Virus record (IMG/VR): IMGVR_UViG_3300011252_000638
Location: 1 to 25,956 of that record
Strand: one strand, 5' to 3'
DNA length: 25,956 nucleotides
Source of the DNA: a virus
The notes below the pieces were generated by a model. That model did not search any database, was not told the origin of the DNA, and saw only the letters and a list, made by a program, of their open reading frames with translations. This document shows, in pieces, positions 1 to 4,977 of the stretch. The number at the start of each line of letters is the position of its first letter. Position 1 is the stretch's first letter. The position numbers were made by a program, and so were the translations under genes.

Positions 1-43
1 GGCGGCGTGGAGGTGATAAGAGCGACACCTTAATAGACACGCA
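1..43 (+). repeat. Leader repeat, copy 1
   Basis: This 43-bp block recurs at 653-695 with 41 of 43 bases the same; the first 26 bases are identical. It contains GGAGGTGAT (9-17), a full-strength Shine-Dalgarno match with no start codon at a usable distance. GCGTG (5-9) can pair with CACGC (39-43), and AGGTG with CACCT inside it. In one frame both copies read GGVEVIRATP followed by TAA (stop at 31-33 here), so copy 1 may be the 3' end of a gene cut by the window edge. Copy 1 is separated from the shared ribosome-binding segment (123-140) by a 79-bp insertion that copy 2 lacks. Confidence 0.7.
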
Positions 44-140
44 GGACGTGACACGCGCGAAAACCGGCCCTATAGGCGTACAGTGCGCATAGCAGGCTCG
101 CAACCTGCCCGCTTTAAATGAGATTAGAGAAGGAAAGAGA

Positions 141-344
141 ATGCCAGATATAACCATGTGCAAAGAAAAATGCCCACTCTCTAAAAATTGTTATCGCCAT
201 GGGGATAGCGGAACTGAGCCCTCATACTACCGTCAACCATATTGGCTGGGTTTGGATAAAGTCGGTGAAGATTGCAATTATTACTGGCCATTAGATAAGG
301 AATGGTCGCTGAAAATACCGGATATAATAAAGGAAAGAAGATGA
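141..344 (+). CDS. Small cysteine-containing phage protein
   Basis: A 67-residue protein with cysteines at 7, 11, 17 and 45, arranged as MCxxxCPLxxxCYR near the start and CNYYWPL later, with several Tyr/Trp residues. This resembles small proteins of unknown function often found in temperate phages with a CPL...CYR...C-Y-F/W pattern, plausibly a small metal-binding fold. That is a motif-level resemblance only. The start follows AAGGAAAG at a good distance. Its stop TGA overlaps the ATG of the next gene (ATGA at 341-344), so the two are probably translated together. It is the first complete gene of the rightward integration operon. Confidence 0.75.
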   Translation: MPDITMCKEKCPLSKNCYRHGDSGTEPSYYRQPYWLGLDKVGEDCNYYWPLDKEWSLKIPDIIKERR

Positions 345-643
345 TTGGGGAGCGGATAAAAAAGAACAGACAGCAGCTAGGGTGGTCGCTTGATAAGCTA
401 GCAGACAGAGCTAAATGCTCTAAGTCCTTTCTTTGGGAAATAGAGAACGACAATAACGTTAGCCCAAGTATTAAAAAACTGAGCCATATTGCAGCAGCTT
501 TATGCGTGACAGTCGAGCATCTTTTAGGTGAAGAAGCCTTGGAGACCGCAACAGACAGAGCTTTTTACAGAGAGTACTTGAGGCTAAGCAATGGCAACCG
601 CATCAAATTAAACAAGATTATGAAAATTATTTCAGAAGACTAA
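341..643 (+). CDS. XRE-family helix-turn-helix regulator
   Basis: A 100-residue DNA-binding protein. Residues 2-60 form a Cro/C1-type HTH domain: an initial helix (GERIKKNRQQLGWSLDKLA), the recognition part around SKSFLWEIE, and a hydrophobic dimer-forming end near LCVTVEHLLGE. The C-terminal 30 residues are helical and basic (RIKLNKIMKII). I place the start at 341 rather than an upstream in-frame codon at 302, because AAGGAAAG lies just before 341 and the ATG overlaps the upstream stop. It lies in the same operon as the excisionase and integrase, so it may control lysogeny or recombination direction. Whether it is the main repressor cannot be told here; a divergent CI/Cro pair is not seen. 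Confidence 0.85.
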   Translation: MIGERIKKNRQQLGWSLDKLADRAKCSKSFLWEIENDNNVSPSIKKLSHIAAALCVTVEHLLGEEALETATDRAFYREYLRLSNGNRIKLNKIMKIISED

Positions 644-652
644 CCCCAATTA

Positions 653-695
653 GGCGGCGTGGAGGTGATAAGAGCGACTCCTTAAAAGACACGCA
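653..695 (+). repeat. Leader repeat, copy 2
   Basis: Second copy of the 1-43 block. It starts nine bases after the regulator stop (641-643) and runs almost directly into the shared segment that ends in the GAAGGAAAGAGA ribosome-binding site of the 715 gene. It differs from copy 1 at two positions. One is silent in the shared reading frame (ACA to ACT, both Thr) and the other lies after the shared TAA. The GCGTG/CACGC outer pairing is kept, while the inner AGGTG/CACCT pairing is weakened. Confidence 0.7.
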
Positions 696-714
696 TTAGA
701 GAGAAGGAAAGAGA

Positions 715-894
715 ATGACATCACGTCGAGATTCAATATTTACAACATTGCTAATGACAATTTTAGCTTCGATATTTTGCGCGCCTTTTCTTTCTTTTGA
801 AATCTTAGGTCAAACAGCTGGTCATTGGGTAGGAGTTGCAACAGCTAGTTTCTATTGCGCTTTAACAGCCTTTTGGCTCAGAGATAAAAATTAG
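715..894 (+). CDS. Tiny two-helix membrane protein
   Basis: A 59-residue protein starting MTSRRDSIF and ending FWLRDKN. It has two hydrophobic stretches, about residues 8-28 and 38-55, with a basic start and a charged end, so it is probably a small inner-membrane hairpin. The start is set by AAGGAAAGAGA immediately upstream, the same leader that precedes the gene at 141. Its stop is followed directly by AGGAGG for the next gene. I do not recognise the family. Small membrane proteins in lysogeny operons are sometimes exclusion or toxin-like factors, but nothing in the sequence decides this. Confidence 0.65.
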   Translation: MTSRRDSIFTTLLMTILASIFCAPFLSFEILGQTAGHWVGVATASFYCALTAFWLRDKN

Positions 895-909
895 AGGAGG
901 AATAAAGGA

Positions 910-1230
910 ATGGCACAGACAGAACTAGAGCCAGTGCTTCTTTTAAAAAAAGAGGCGATGAGTTATTTGGGTGTTTGCGAAAACACATTTAGAAAACTTA
1001 ATATCCCATATGTTCAAATCCTATCGTCTAGAAGATATTCAAAAGTTCAACTGGACAAATTCATAAAAGAGAAAACAAAATGCCATATTTCAGGGTCTAC
1101 AGGAAGGAGAGGAAGAACAAGCAAGGGGAAAAAATCCAAGACAAATTCTACACAGCCCACATTAAGTTCGGGACAAAATATCAGTTTCAAAGAAGCACTA
1201 AAAAAACAAACGAGCGCGACGCAGAGATAG
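910..1230 (+). CDS. xis: Excisionase-like HTH DNA-binding protein
   Basis: A 106-residue protein. Residues 9-53 look like a winged-helix/MerR-type excisionase domain: LLLKKEAMSYLGVCENTF (helix-turn-helix), a PYVQI strand, then RRYSKVQLDKFIKEK. This fold is typical of excisionases and small recombination directionality factors. It lies directly before the integrase gene. Translation is supported by AGGAGG about nine bases before the ATG. The last 50 residues are low-complexity, Lys/Ser/Thr-rich, and overlap the integrase gene by 151 nt in another frame, so this tail is likely a by-product of the overlap rather than a conserved domain. The xis symbol is a functional guess from domain and position. 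Confidence 0.7.
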   Translation: MAQTELEPVLLLKKEAMSYLGVCENTFRKLNIPYVQILSSRRYSKVQLDKFIKEKTKCHISGSTGRRGRTSKGKKSKTNSTQPTLSSGQNISFKEALKKQTSATQR

Positions 1231-2135
1231 AAGCCAAGAGGATAATGAAGCATCTGCAAGAGGTGGAAATCCCAAGGCGTGAAGAAAAGTCAATCAACAT
1301 AGATCATATGTTTGGGCGTTATTGGGATGAGCACGGTAAGAAATTGCGAACTGCACCAGATGCCGCCAGGAAAATTTCCAAGATCATTGATGTTATGGGT
1401 GAGTTTAAAGAGATCCGAGATATTGATGATAGTGATGTTAATGATTTTATTCAGTTCCGTTTAAAAGAAGGCGTTTCAAACGCATCAGTAAACAGCGAAT
1501 TGAAATATTTAAGGGCAGCGCTCAGACGCGCCTCAAGACGCTGGAAATACACAACACCAGATTTGTTATGGGAAGATCATTTCTTGAAAGAAGATAAAGA
1601 ACGAGTTGTGTTTCTCACCAAAGAAGAAGCAAAAGAGATTTTACAATATTTGCCAGACAATATTGCAGCAGCCTATATGTGGTCGCTCTATTCAGGGGCA
1701 AGAGCATCAGAAACTAAAATGCTTAAATGGACAGATATTGATTTTGACAATCATATTTGCAGAGTTCACACAAAAGGCGGTGGTCAAAGAACTATCCAGC
1801 TTTCACGCTACACGTACGATATTTTAAAATCATGTAAGAGACGCAAGGGCGTTCCTTACGTTTTCGATTTATCAGCTTTGAGATATAATTGGGATAAAGC
1901 AAGAGCCGCGATTGGTCGCCCTGAAGTGAGATGGCATGATTTGCGTCATACATACGCAACCTGGTTAAGACAGTTAGGTTCAGACAGTATCAAAACCCAA
2001 AAAGCTCTAGGTCATGCAAATTTGGAAATGACAAAAAGATATGCGCATGTTGGGGATGGTGAATTAAAAATGGCCCTTGATCAAATGCCGGACATTACAG
2101 CCGAAGTGCAAAAATTGACGCAAAAGAAAAAGTGA
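1080..2135 (+). CDS. int: Tyrosine-recombinase phage integrase
   Basis: A 351-residue site-specific recombinase that would integrate the phage at a tRNA gene. Residues 1-60 form a basic arm-binding domain, about 75-165 a core-binding SAM-like domain, and about 175-335 the catalytic domain. The full catalytic set is visible: R208 in SGARASE, K232 in TKGGG, H286 and R289 in WHDLRHTYATW, H312 in LGHANLEMTKRYAH, and nucleophile Y321. The length is normal for the family. The start at 1080 keeps the arm-binding domain, though its ribosome-binding site is weak, so translation may be coupled to the overlapping excisionase gene. The attachment site follows directly after the stop, as is usual. Confidence 0.95.
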   Translation: MPYFRVYRKERKNKQGEKIQDKFYTAHIKFGTKYQFQRSTKKTNERDAEIEAKRIMKHLQEVEIPRREEKSINIDHMFGRYWDEHGKKLRTAPDAARKISKIIDVMGEFKEIRDIDDSDVNDFIQFRLKEGVSNASVNSELKYLRAALRRASRRWKYTTPDLLWEDHFLKEDKERVVFLTKEEAKEILQYLPDNIAAAYMWSLYSGARASETKMLKWTDIDFDNHICRVHTKGGGQRTIQLSRYTYDILKSCKRRKGVPYVFDLSALRYNWDKARAAIGRPEVRWHDLRHTYATWLRQLGSDSIKTQKALGHANLEMTKRYAHVGDGELKMALDQMPDITAEVQKLTQKKK

Positions 2136-2158
2136 CGATGTAAATGTGAGTGCAAAGA

Positions 2159-2180
2159 ATGGTATACATTCATGGTATAC
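2159..2180 (+). repeat. Integrase arm-type site pair, left of attP core
   Basis: Two direct copies of ATGGTATAC start at 2159 and 2172, exactly 13 bp apart, 24 bp after the integrase stop. A weaker related box (TTCGTATAAC) follows at 2184. The same box occurs as a second pair on the other side of the tRNA-derived core. Paired direct repeats flanking a core are the expected arrangement for arm-type sites bound by the integrase N-terminal domain. Confidence 0.65.
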
Positions 2181-2249
2181 AAGTTCGTATAACGCAGTTT
2201 ATGAGGGTGGTTATTTTTAGTTATGCTTTTGATTTTATTGGAGAAAAGT

Positions 2250-2299
2250 TGGCGATCCCACGAGGATTCGAACCTCGGACCTACTGCTTAGAAGGCAGT
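2250..2299 (-). other. attP core: 3' half of a tRNA-Arg(TCT) gene
   Basis: Read on the minus strand, this 50-bp stretch is the 3' part of a tRNA. It has the anticodon stem ACTGC/GCAGT around loop CTTCTAA (anticodon TCT, Arg), the T stem CGAGG/CCTCG around TTCGAAT, the 3' acceptor strand TGGGATC, discriminator G and CCA (2250-2252). No D arm or 5' acceptor strand precedes it, so it is not a functional tRNA gene. Phages that integrate into tRNA genes carry exactly such a 3' fragment so that the host tRNA is restored after recombination. Its position next to the integrase supports this reading. Confidence 0.88.
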
Positions 2300-2390
2300 T
2301 GTAAGGGGTATTTCTTCCTATATAAATCAATAACTTAGCATTGCGTAAAACTCATAAAACCTCATGAACATACAGTGAACCGTCACAAAG

Positions 2391-2413
2391 ATTGGTATAC
2401 GAAATTGGTATAC
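2391..2413 (+). repeat. Integrase arm-type site pair, right of attP core
   Basis: Two direct copies of ATTGGTATACG start at 2391 and 2404, again 13 bp apart and on the same strand as the left pair. The left and right pairs enclose about 230 bp with the tRNA fragment inside. No gene is supported between 2136 and 2529; the stretch is explained as the attachment site plus an upstream region for the 2530 gene. Confidence 0.65.
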
Positions 2414-2485
2414 GCGTTTTATTTATGTTTTTAACTAAGAGAGGTGAATTAGAGAGAGAGGCAACTCTTTCCATATTGGAAACAT

Positions 2486-2515
2486 TTGAAGTGTGTGAAG
2501 ATTAACCCCTATATA
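2486..2515 (+). promoter_or_regulatory. Candidate promoter for the 2530 gene
   Basis: TTGAAG (2486-2491) and TATATA (2510-2515) are separated by 18 bp and lie just upstream of an isolated plus-strand gene. This resembles a sigma-70 promoter, but the -35 box is imperfect and the call rests on spacing and context only. Confidence 0.4.
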
Positions 2516-2529
2516 TAGAGACAGAGAAA

Positions 2530-2724
2530 ATGGAACCTGGCTGCAAAATTTACCATAGGAAATTCGGTTACGGGACTACCCTTCTTTATGATGGGCACTT
2601 ATGGCTGGTACAGTTTACTGATGGTCCAAGAAGAGTAGCGGAATTCACTCTTGTAAAAGCAAGTCTGATGGATAAAATTAAGCTTGCTGCTAATGCAGGC
2701 CTCAAACATGTTCAAAAAACTTAA
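2530..2724 (+). CDS. Small Tudor/DUF3553-like protein
   Basis: A 64-residue protein. Residues 1-45 have the pattern G-C-K-I-Y-H-x-x-F-G-Y-G-T, then a hydrophobic strand, W-L-V-Q-F and R-R-V. This resembles the small beta-barrel seen in DUF3553 proteins and at the C-terminus of UvrD/PcrA helicases (G..V.H..FG.G.V...V.F), where it contacts RNA polymerase. The last 18 residues form a basic helix. It stands alone on the plus strand between attP and the convergent lysis genes, so it probably has its own promoter. The ribosome-binding site is weak. The fold assignment is a motif-level inference; no phage function is known to me. Confidence 0.6.
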   Translation: MEPGCKIYHRKFGYGTTLLYDGHLWLVQFTDGPRRVAEFTLVKASLMDKIKLAANAGLKHVQKT

Positions 2725-2751
2725 ATATATCGACATATTATAAAACACCCG

Positions 2752-3348
2752 CTATTTAGCTTTAGAAAATATACGTATTAATGCAGCAGCTTCTAAATCA
2801 CAGTGATATAGAAGCTCGCCTGTTAGATTTTCATGGGGGAAATTGAAGCTAGCATAATACATCCGCTTATCTGTCTGTTTCACCAGATAAACAATACTCA
2901 TTTCTGTCCCAGCTTCTTTGTAAATATTTTTCAGAAGGCAATCATCCATGCGACTAGCAATGACGATCGTTCTTTTATTTGGGTTTGAAAGCATATGACC
3001 CAGCATTTGTACATATGAATGATCAACTCTAACCCGCTGGAAGACCTCTCTTATAGATGAACAGGCCGCATGAACTTCAAAAACGATAGAAACAAATAAC
3101 TGACTGCCAATTGTTGGCTTGCCACCACCATTTTCTGTGTACATGACCATTGCGCGGCTTGAACCGCATTTATACACCACACTGTTTAAGTGGTTATAAA
3201 CTTTATGCATATCACTTACAACGCGGGTGAATGTCTCGCTTTTACCGTTTTTTCGGTAATCCCAAAAGAGTTTACCCGCGAAAGTAAAAGCAAGAGTGGC
3301 TAAAGTCGAGCCCAGCCCTATGAGCGCGACTGCAATGTCAGGGTTCAT
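2752..3348 (-). CDS. Membrane-anchored protein of unknown function in lysis module
   Basis: A 198-residue protein with one N-terminal membrane helix (about residues 5-24, ALIGLGSTLATLAFTFAG) followed by a soluble domain of about 170 residues. I place the start at 3348, where GAGG lies at good distance, rather than at 3405; the longer version would overlap Rz1 by 47 nt. The soluble part has alternating strands and helices, including SRAMVMYTENGGGKP and a stretch near TIVIASRMDD, a layout loosely like a GAF-type sensor domain. That is a weak inference. It is the last gene of the leftward late operon, right after the spanins, so it could be a holin-like or lysis-timing factor, or an exclusion protein. 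I do not recognise it firmly. Confidence 0.7.
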   Translation of the reverse strand: MNPDIAVALIGLGSTLATLAFTFAGKLFWDYRKNGKSETFTRVVSDMHKVYNHLNSVVYKCGSSRAMVMYTENGGGKPTIGSQLFVSIVFEVHAACSSIREVFQRVRVDHSYVQMLGHMLSNPNKRTIVIASRMDDCLLKNIYKEAGTEMSIVYLVKQTDKRMYYASFNFPHENLTGELLYHCDLEAAALIRIFSKAK

Positions 3349-3358
3349 TGCTAAAGCC

Positions 3359-3622
3359 TCAATTTTTATGTTTCTCAGTGCGTTTGATATAACGGCCTCG
3401 AGCATTGCCCCTGGCTACAGTTCTTTTAAGCTGCGCTTCATATTTGGGTAAGCATTTAAGACCATCTTTCACAGTCTGTCGTTTGCAATATCGCCACTTC
3501 AAATTATTAGTTAAGCTGCTATCGGCCTTTGGAACTGATAGATAATCAGCGCCGCTACAGCCCGAGATCAGACAAATTGAGATTAAGACACTGGTGAGGA
3601 GTAAGTTTTTCAATTTTATCAA
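3359..3622 (-). CDS. Rz1: Outer-membrane spanin lipoprotein (Rz1-like)
   Basis: An 87-residue lipoprotein encoded in a different frame partly inside the Rz gene. From the TTG at 3622 it begins MIKLKNLLLTSVL and reaches a lipobox LISGC, with the lipidated Cys at residue 22. The TTG is preceded by GAGG (3632-3635) nine bases away. An ATG at 3661 would give a signal peptide with a long basic extension and has no good ribosome-binding site. The mature part is basic, with three Cys. Rz1 proteins sit in the outer membrane and bind the inner-membrane Rz partner to fuse the membranes at the last step of lysis. It extends 196 nt beyond the Rz stop. Confidence 0.8.
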   Translation of the reverse strand: MIKLKNLLLTSVLISICLISGCSGADYLSVPKADSSLTNNLKWRYCKRQTVKDGLKCLPKYEAQLKRTVARGNARGRYIKRTEKHKN

Positions 3623-3893
3623 TTTCTTTAGCCTCTGTTTTATTAACCTGGGATATTTCATTGTTGAGTTTTTCAAGATCTGCTTGGGTCTCCTCAACAA
3701 TCTTGCGATTTTCTTTTGCGTCTTTGAGGATGGCTTCAGCCTTTTGGGCTTTATAGCGTTCGTTTGCGCTTGATCGGCCCTCCCAATAGCTCCAGCCCAT
3801 CCCCACAACTGAGAATAATAAAAGGCCTGTGATTACTGGCCACCTTCGGAAGATGCCAAGGCCGCCCATCAGAACTTCAAGCAGAAGGCTCAT
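3555..3893 (-). CDS. Rz: Inner-membrane spanin (Rz-like)
   Basis: A 112-residue type II membrane protein. There is a short N-terminal part, a membrane helix at about residues 18-35 (WPVITGLLLFSVVGMGWSYW), and then a charged periplasmic coiled coil (AILKDAKENRKIVEETQADL and on). This is the layout of i-spanins, which span the periplasm and pair with an Rz1 lipoprotein. The start overlaps the end of the amidase gene by 17 nt, and Rz1 is embedded in its 3' part. The order amidase-Rz-Rz1 is typical of phage lysis cassettes. Confidence 0.82.
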   Translation of the reverse strand: MSLLLEVLMGGLGIFRRWPVITGLLLFSVVGMGWSYWEGRSSANERYKAQKAEAILKDAKENRKIVEETQADLEKLNNEISQVNKTEAKEIDKIEKLTPHQCLNLNLSDLGL

Positions 3894-4668
3894 TTTCTAA
3901 CCTCCCAATTTTCAACTCATCTTTAATACGCGACTTGATAATTGAGCGGTTATTCCAGTAAAGGATTGCTCCAACTGCAATCAATGCAATGGGCCAGTGG
4001 TTTAGCCCCCATGCTAATGCGTCAATTGCAGTGTCCAGAACAGTGCGCCATTCGCTAGTTTTGTTTGTGTAGTTCTTAGCTATCTCAAGAGCAGGTTTAG
4101 CTGAGCCAACTACACCAACACCGATTACAGCTCCGCCTGCATCTTTATTAGACTTAGCCGCTTTGATGGTTTTAGAGCCAGCTGAAACAAGCTTGTCTTC
4201 ACTGACAGCACCTTTTTTTAGATACCCGTTTTTATCTAGCCCGAGAATGGATTTGTAGTCGTATACAGGACAAGCTTTTGCGGAGACTTCCTTGTGTCCG
4301 TGAAAGGTAATTTTGCCCTTGTACGCCTTGTCTATGTCAGAGCAAAGAGCTCTTAAACTTTCAAACTGAGCTTCCGTAAAAGCGTGAGGCTTTGAGTTTT
4401 GCCCCCCATGAACGCAAATAGCAATTGAGCCTCTATTGTGTCTTGCTTGCGCAGCCGGTATTTTCGAGATGGAGCGGCCATGCTGAATGACACCATTGAA
4501 GCGAATAAAGAAGTGATAGCCAATGCCGCGCCAGCCCCTGTCCTTGTGCCATCTATCAATGGTTGCTGCATTATCAGTTTTAGCCCCATCATGAGCAGAG
4601 CAATGAAGGTAGACTTTTGTTACTCGTCTTTTCGGCTTTATAAACTTTGAGTATTCAGGAAATTTCAT
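3877..4668 (-). CDS. N-acetylmuramoyl-L-alanine amidase endolysin with C-terminal membrane segment
   Basis: A 263-residue Amidase_2/T7-lysozyme-type zinc enzyme that cuts the amide bond between peptidoglycan glycan and peptide. Residues 15-145 hold the domain: H22 (LHCSA), Y51 (GYHF), H77 (ARHNRGS), H125 (FHGHKE), K131 and C133 (AKACP). By comparison with T7 lysozyme, H22, H125 and C133 are the likely zinc ligands, and Y51 and K131 the catalytic helpers. About 115 extra residues follow, with a Gly/Val-rich hydrophobic patch (179-190) and a clear membrane helix near 224-238 (HWPIALIAVGAILYW). I set the start at ATG 4668; the in-frame TTG at 4680 is part of the TTGGAGAAA ribosome-binding site. 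Confidence 0.88.
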   Translation of the reverse strand: MKFPEYSKFIKPKRRVTKVYLHCSAHDGAKTDNAATIDRWHKDRGWRGIGYHFFIRFNGVIQHGRSISKIPAAQARHNRGSIAICVHGGQNSKPHAFTEAQFESLRALCSDIDKAYKGKITFHGHKEVSAKACPVYDYKSILGLDKNGYLKKGAVSEDKLVSAGSKTIKAAKSNKDAGGAVIGVGVVGSAKPALEIAKNYTNKTSEWRTVLDTAIDALAWGLNHWPIALIAVGAILYWNNRSIIKSRIKDELKIGRLENEPSA

Positions 4669-4676
4669 TGCTTTCT

Positions 4677-4703
4677 CCAATAAAAAACCCGTTTAAAGCG
4701 GGC
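4677..4703 (-). terminator. Hairpin element A (terminator-like, before amidase)
   Basis: On the minus strand a CCCG/CGGG stem (4688-4691 with 4699-4702) is followed by TTTTTT and then ATTGGAGAAA, which is the amidase ribosome-binding site. The 14-nt core GGGTTTTTTATTGG is identical in elements B, C and D. It lies between the 80-residue gene and the amidase gene, in the direction of late transcription. The stem is short, so termination may be weak or regulated. Confidence 0.6.
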
Positions 4704-4730
4704 TGTTTTTATATCTGTTTTATGTGGTGG

Positions 4731-4973
4731 TTATTCTTTTGCCAGAATGACATCAGGATCTAAACCAACAGCCTGAATAAGGCCTATTGCAACGCTATCA
4801 GTCGATCGTATTTCTAAAACTGAATTCCATTTTTCATAATTCAACTTGTTGGCTTCTAGGATTGCTAATGCATCGCTAAATTTTCCAGCTTCTTCAAGCC
4901 TTGTGATGATTGTAAGCTTTGAGACCGTATGATAACCCAAATCCGGCTTTTTCTTATGTCTAATTGCTGCCAT
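4731..4973 (-). CDS. Small protein downstream of tail fibre
   Basis: An 80-residue protein with a basic start (MAAIRHKKKPDLGYH) and helical body; its second half (FSDALAILEANKLNYEKW and AIGLIQAVGLDPDVILAKE) looks like a small helical domain. The start lies only four bases after the tail-fibre stop, so translation is probably coupled and the product may assist fibre folding or be a fibre-associated part, as small genes after fibre genes often do. I do not recognise a family. It is followed by hairpin element A. Confidence 0.65.
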   Translation of the reverse strand: MAAIRHKKKPDLGYHTVSKLTIITRLEEAGKFSDALAILEANKLNYEKWNSVLEIRSTDSVAIGLIQAVGLDPDVILAKE

Positions 4974-4977
4974 TTAT

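Noticed and set aside
92-108. Anticodon-arm-like hairpin (5-bp stem, 7-base loop CTCGCAA) suggesting a tRNA-Ala
   Set aside because: No acceptor stem, D arm or T-loop sequence surrounds it; a chance or leader hairpin is more likely.
302-340. Longer N-terminus for the XRE regulator
   Set aside because: The ATG at 341 has the ribosome-binding site and stop-start overlap; the extra residues only translate the end of the previous gene in another frame.
2150-2338. 62-codon plus-strand frame over the attachment site
   Set aside because: It reads through the tRNA fragment and arm sites, has no ribosome-binding site, and its composition is explained by those elements.
3623-3808. Longer Rz1 form beginning at or near 3808
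   Set aside because: It would place a long basic stretch before the signal peptide and destroy lipoprotein export; TTG 3622 with GAGG gives a proper one.
4669-4680. TTG start of the amidase, and the equivalent TTG at 17840 for the scaffold
   Set aside because: Both TTG codons are the first bases of the TTGGAGAAA ribosome-binding site, with ATG at the right distance downstream.
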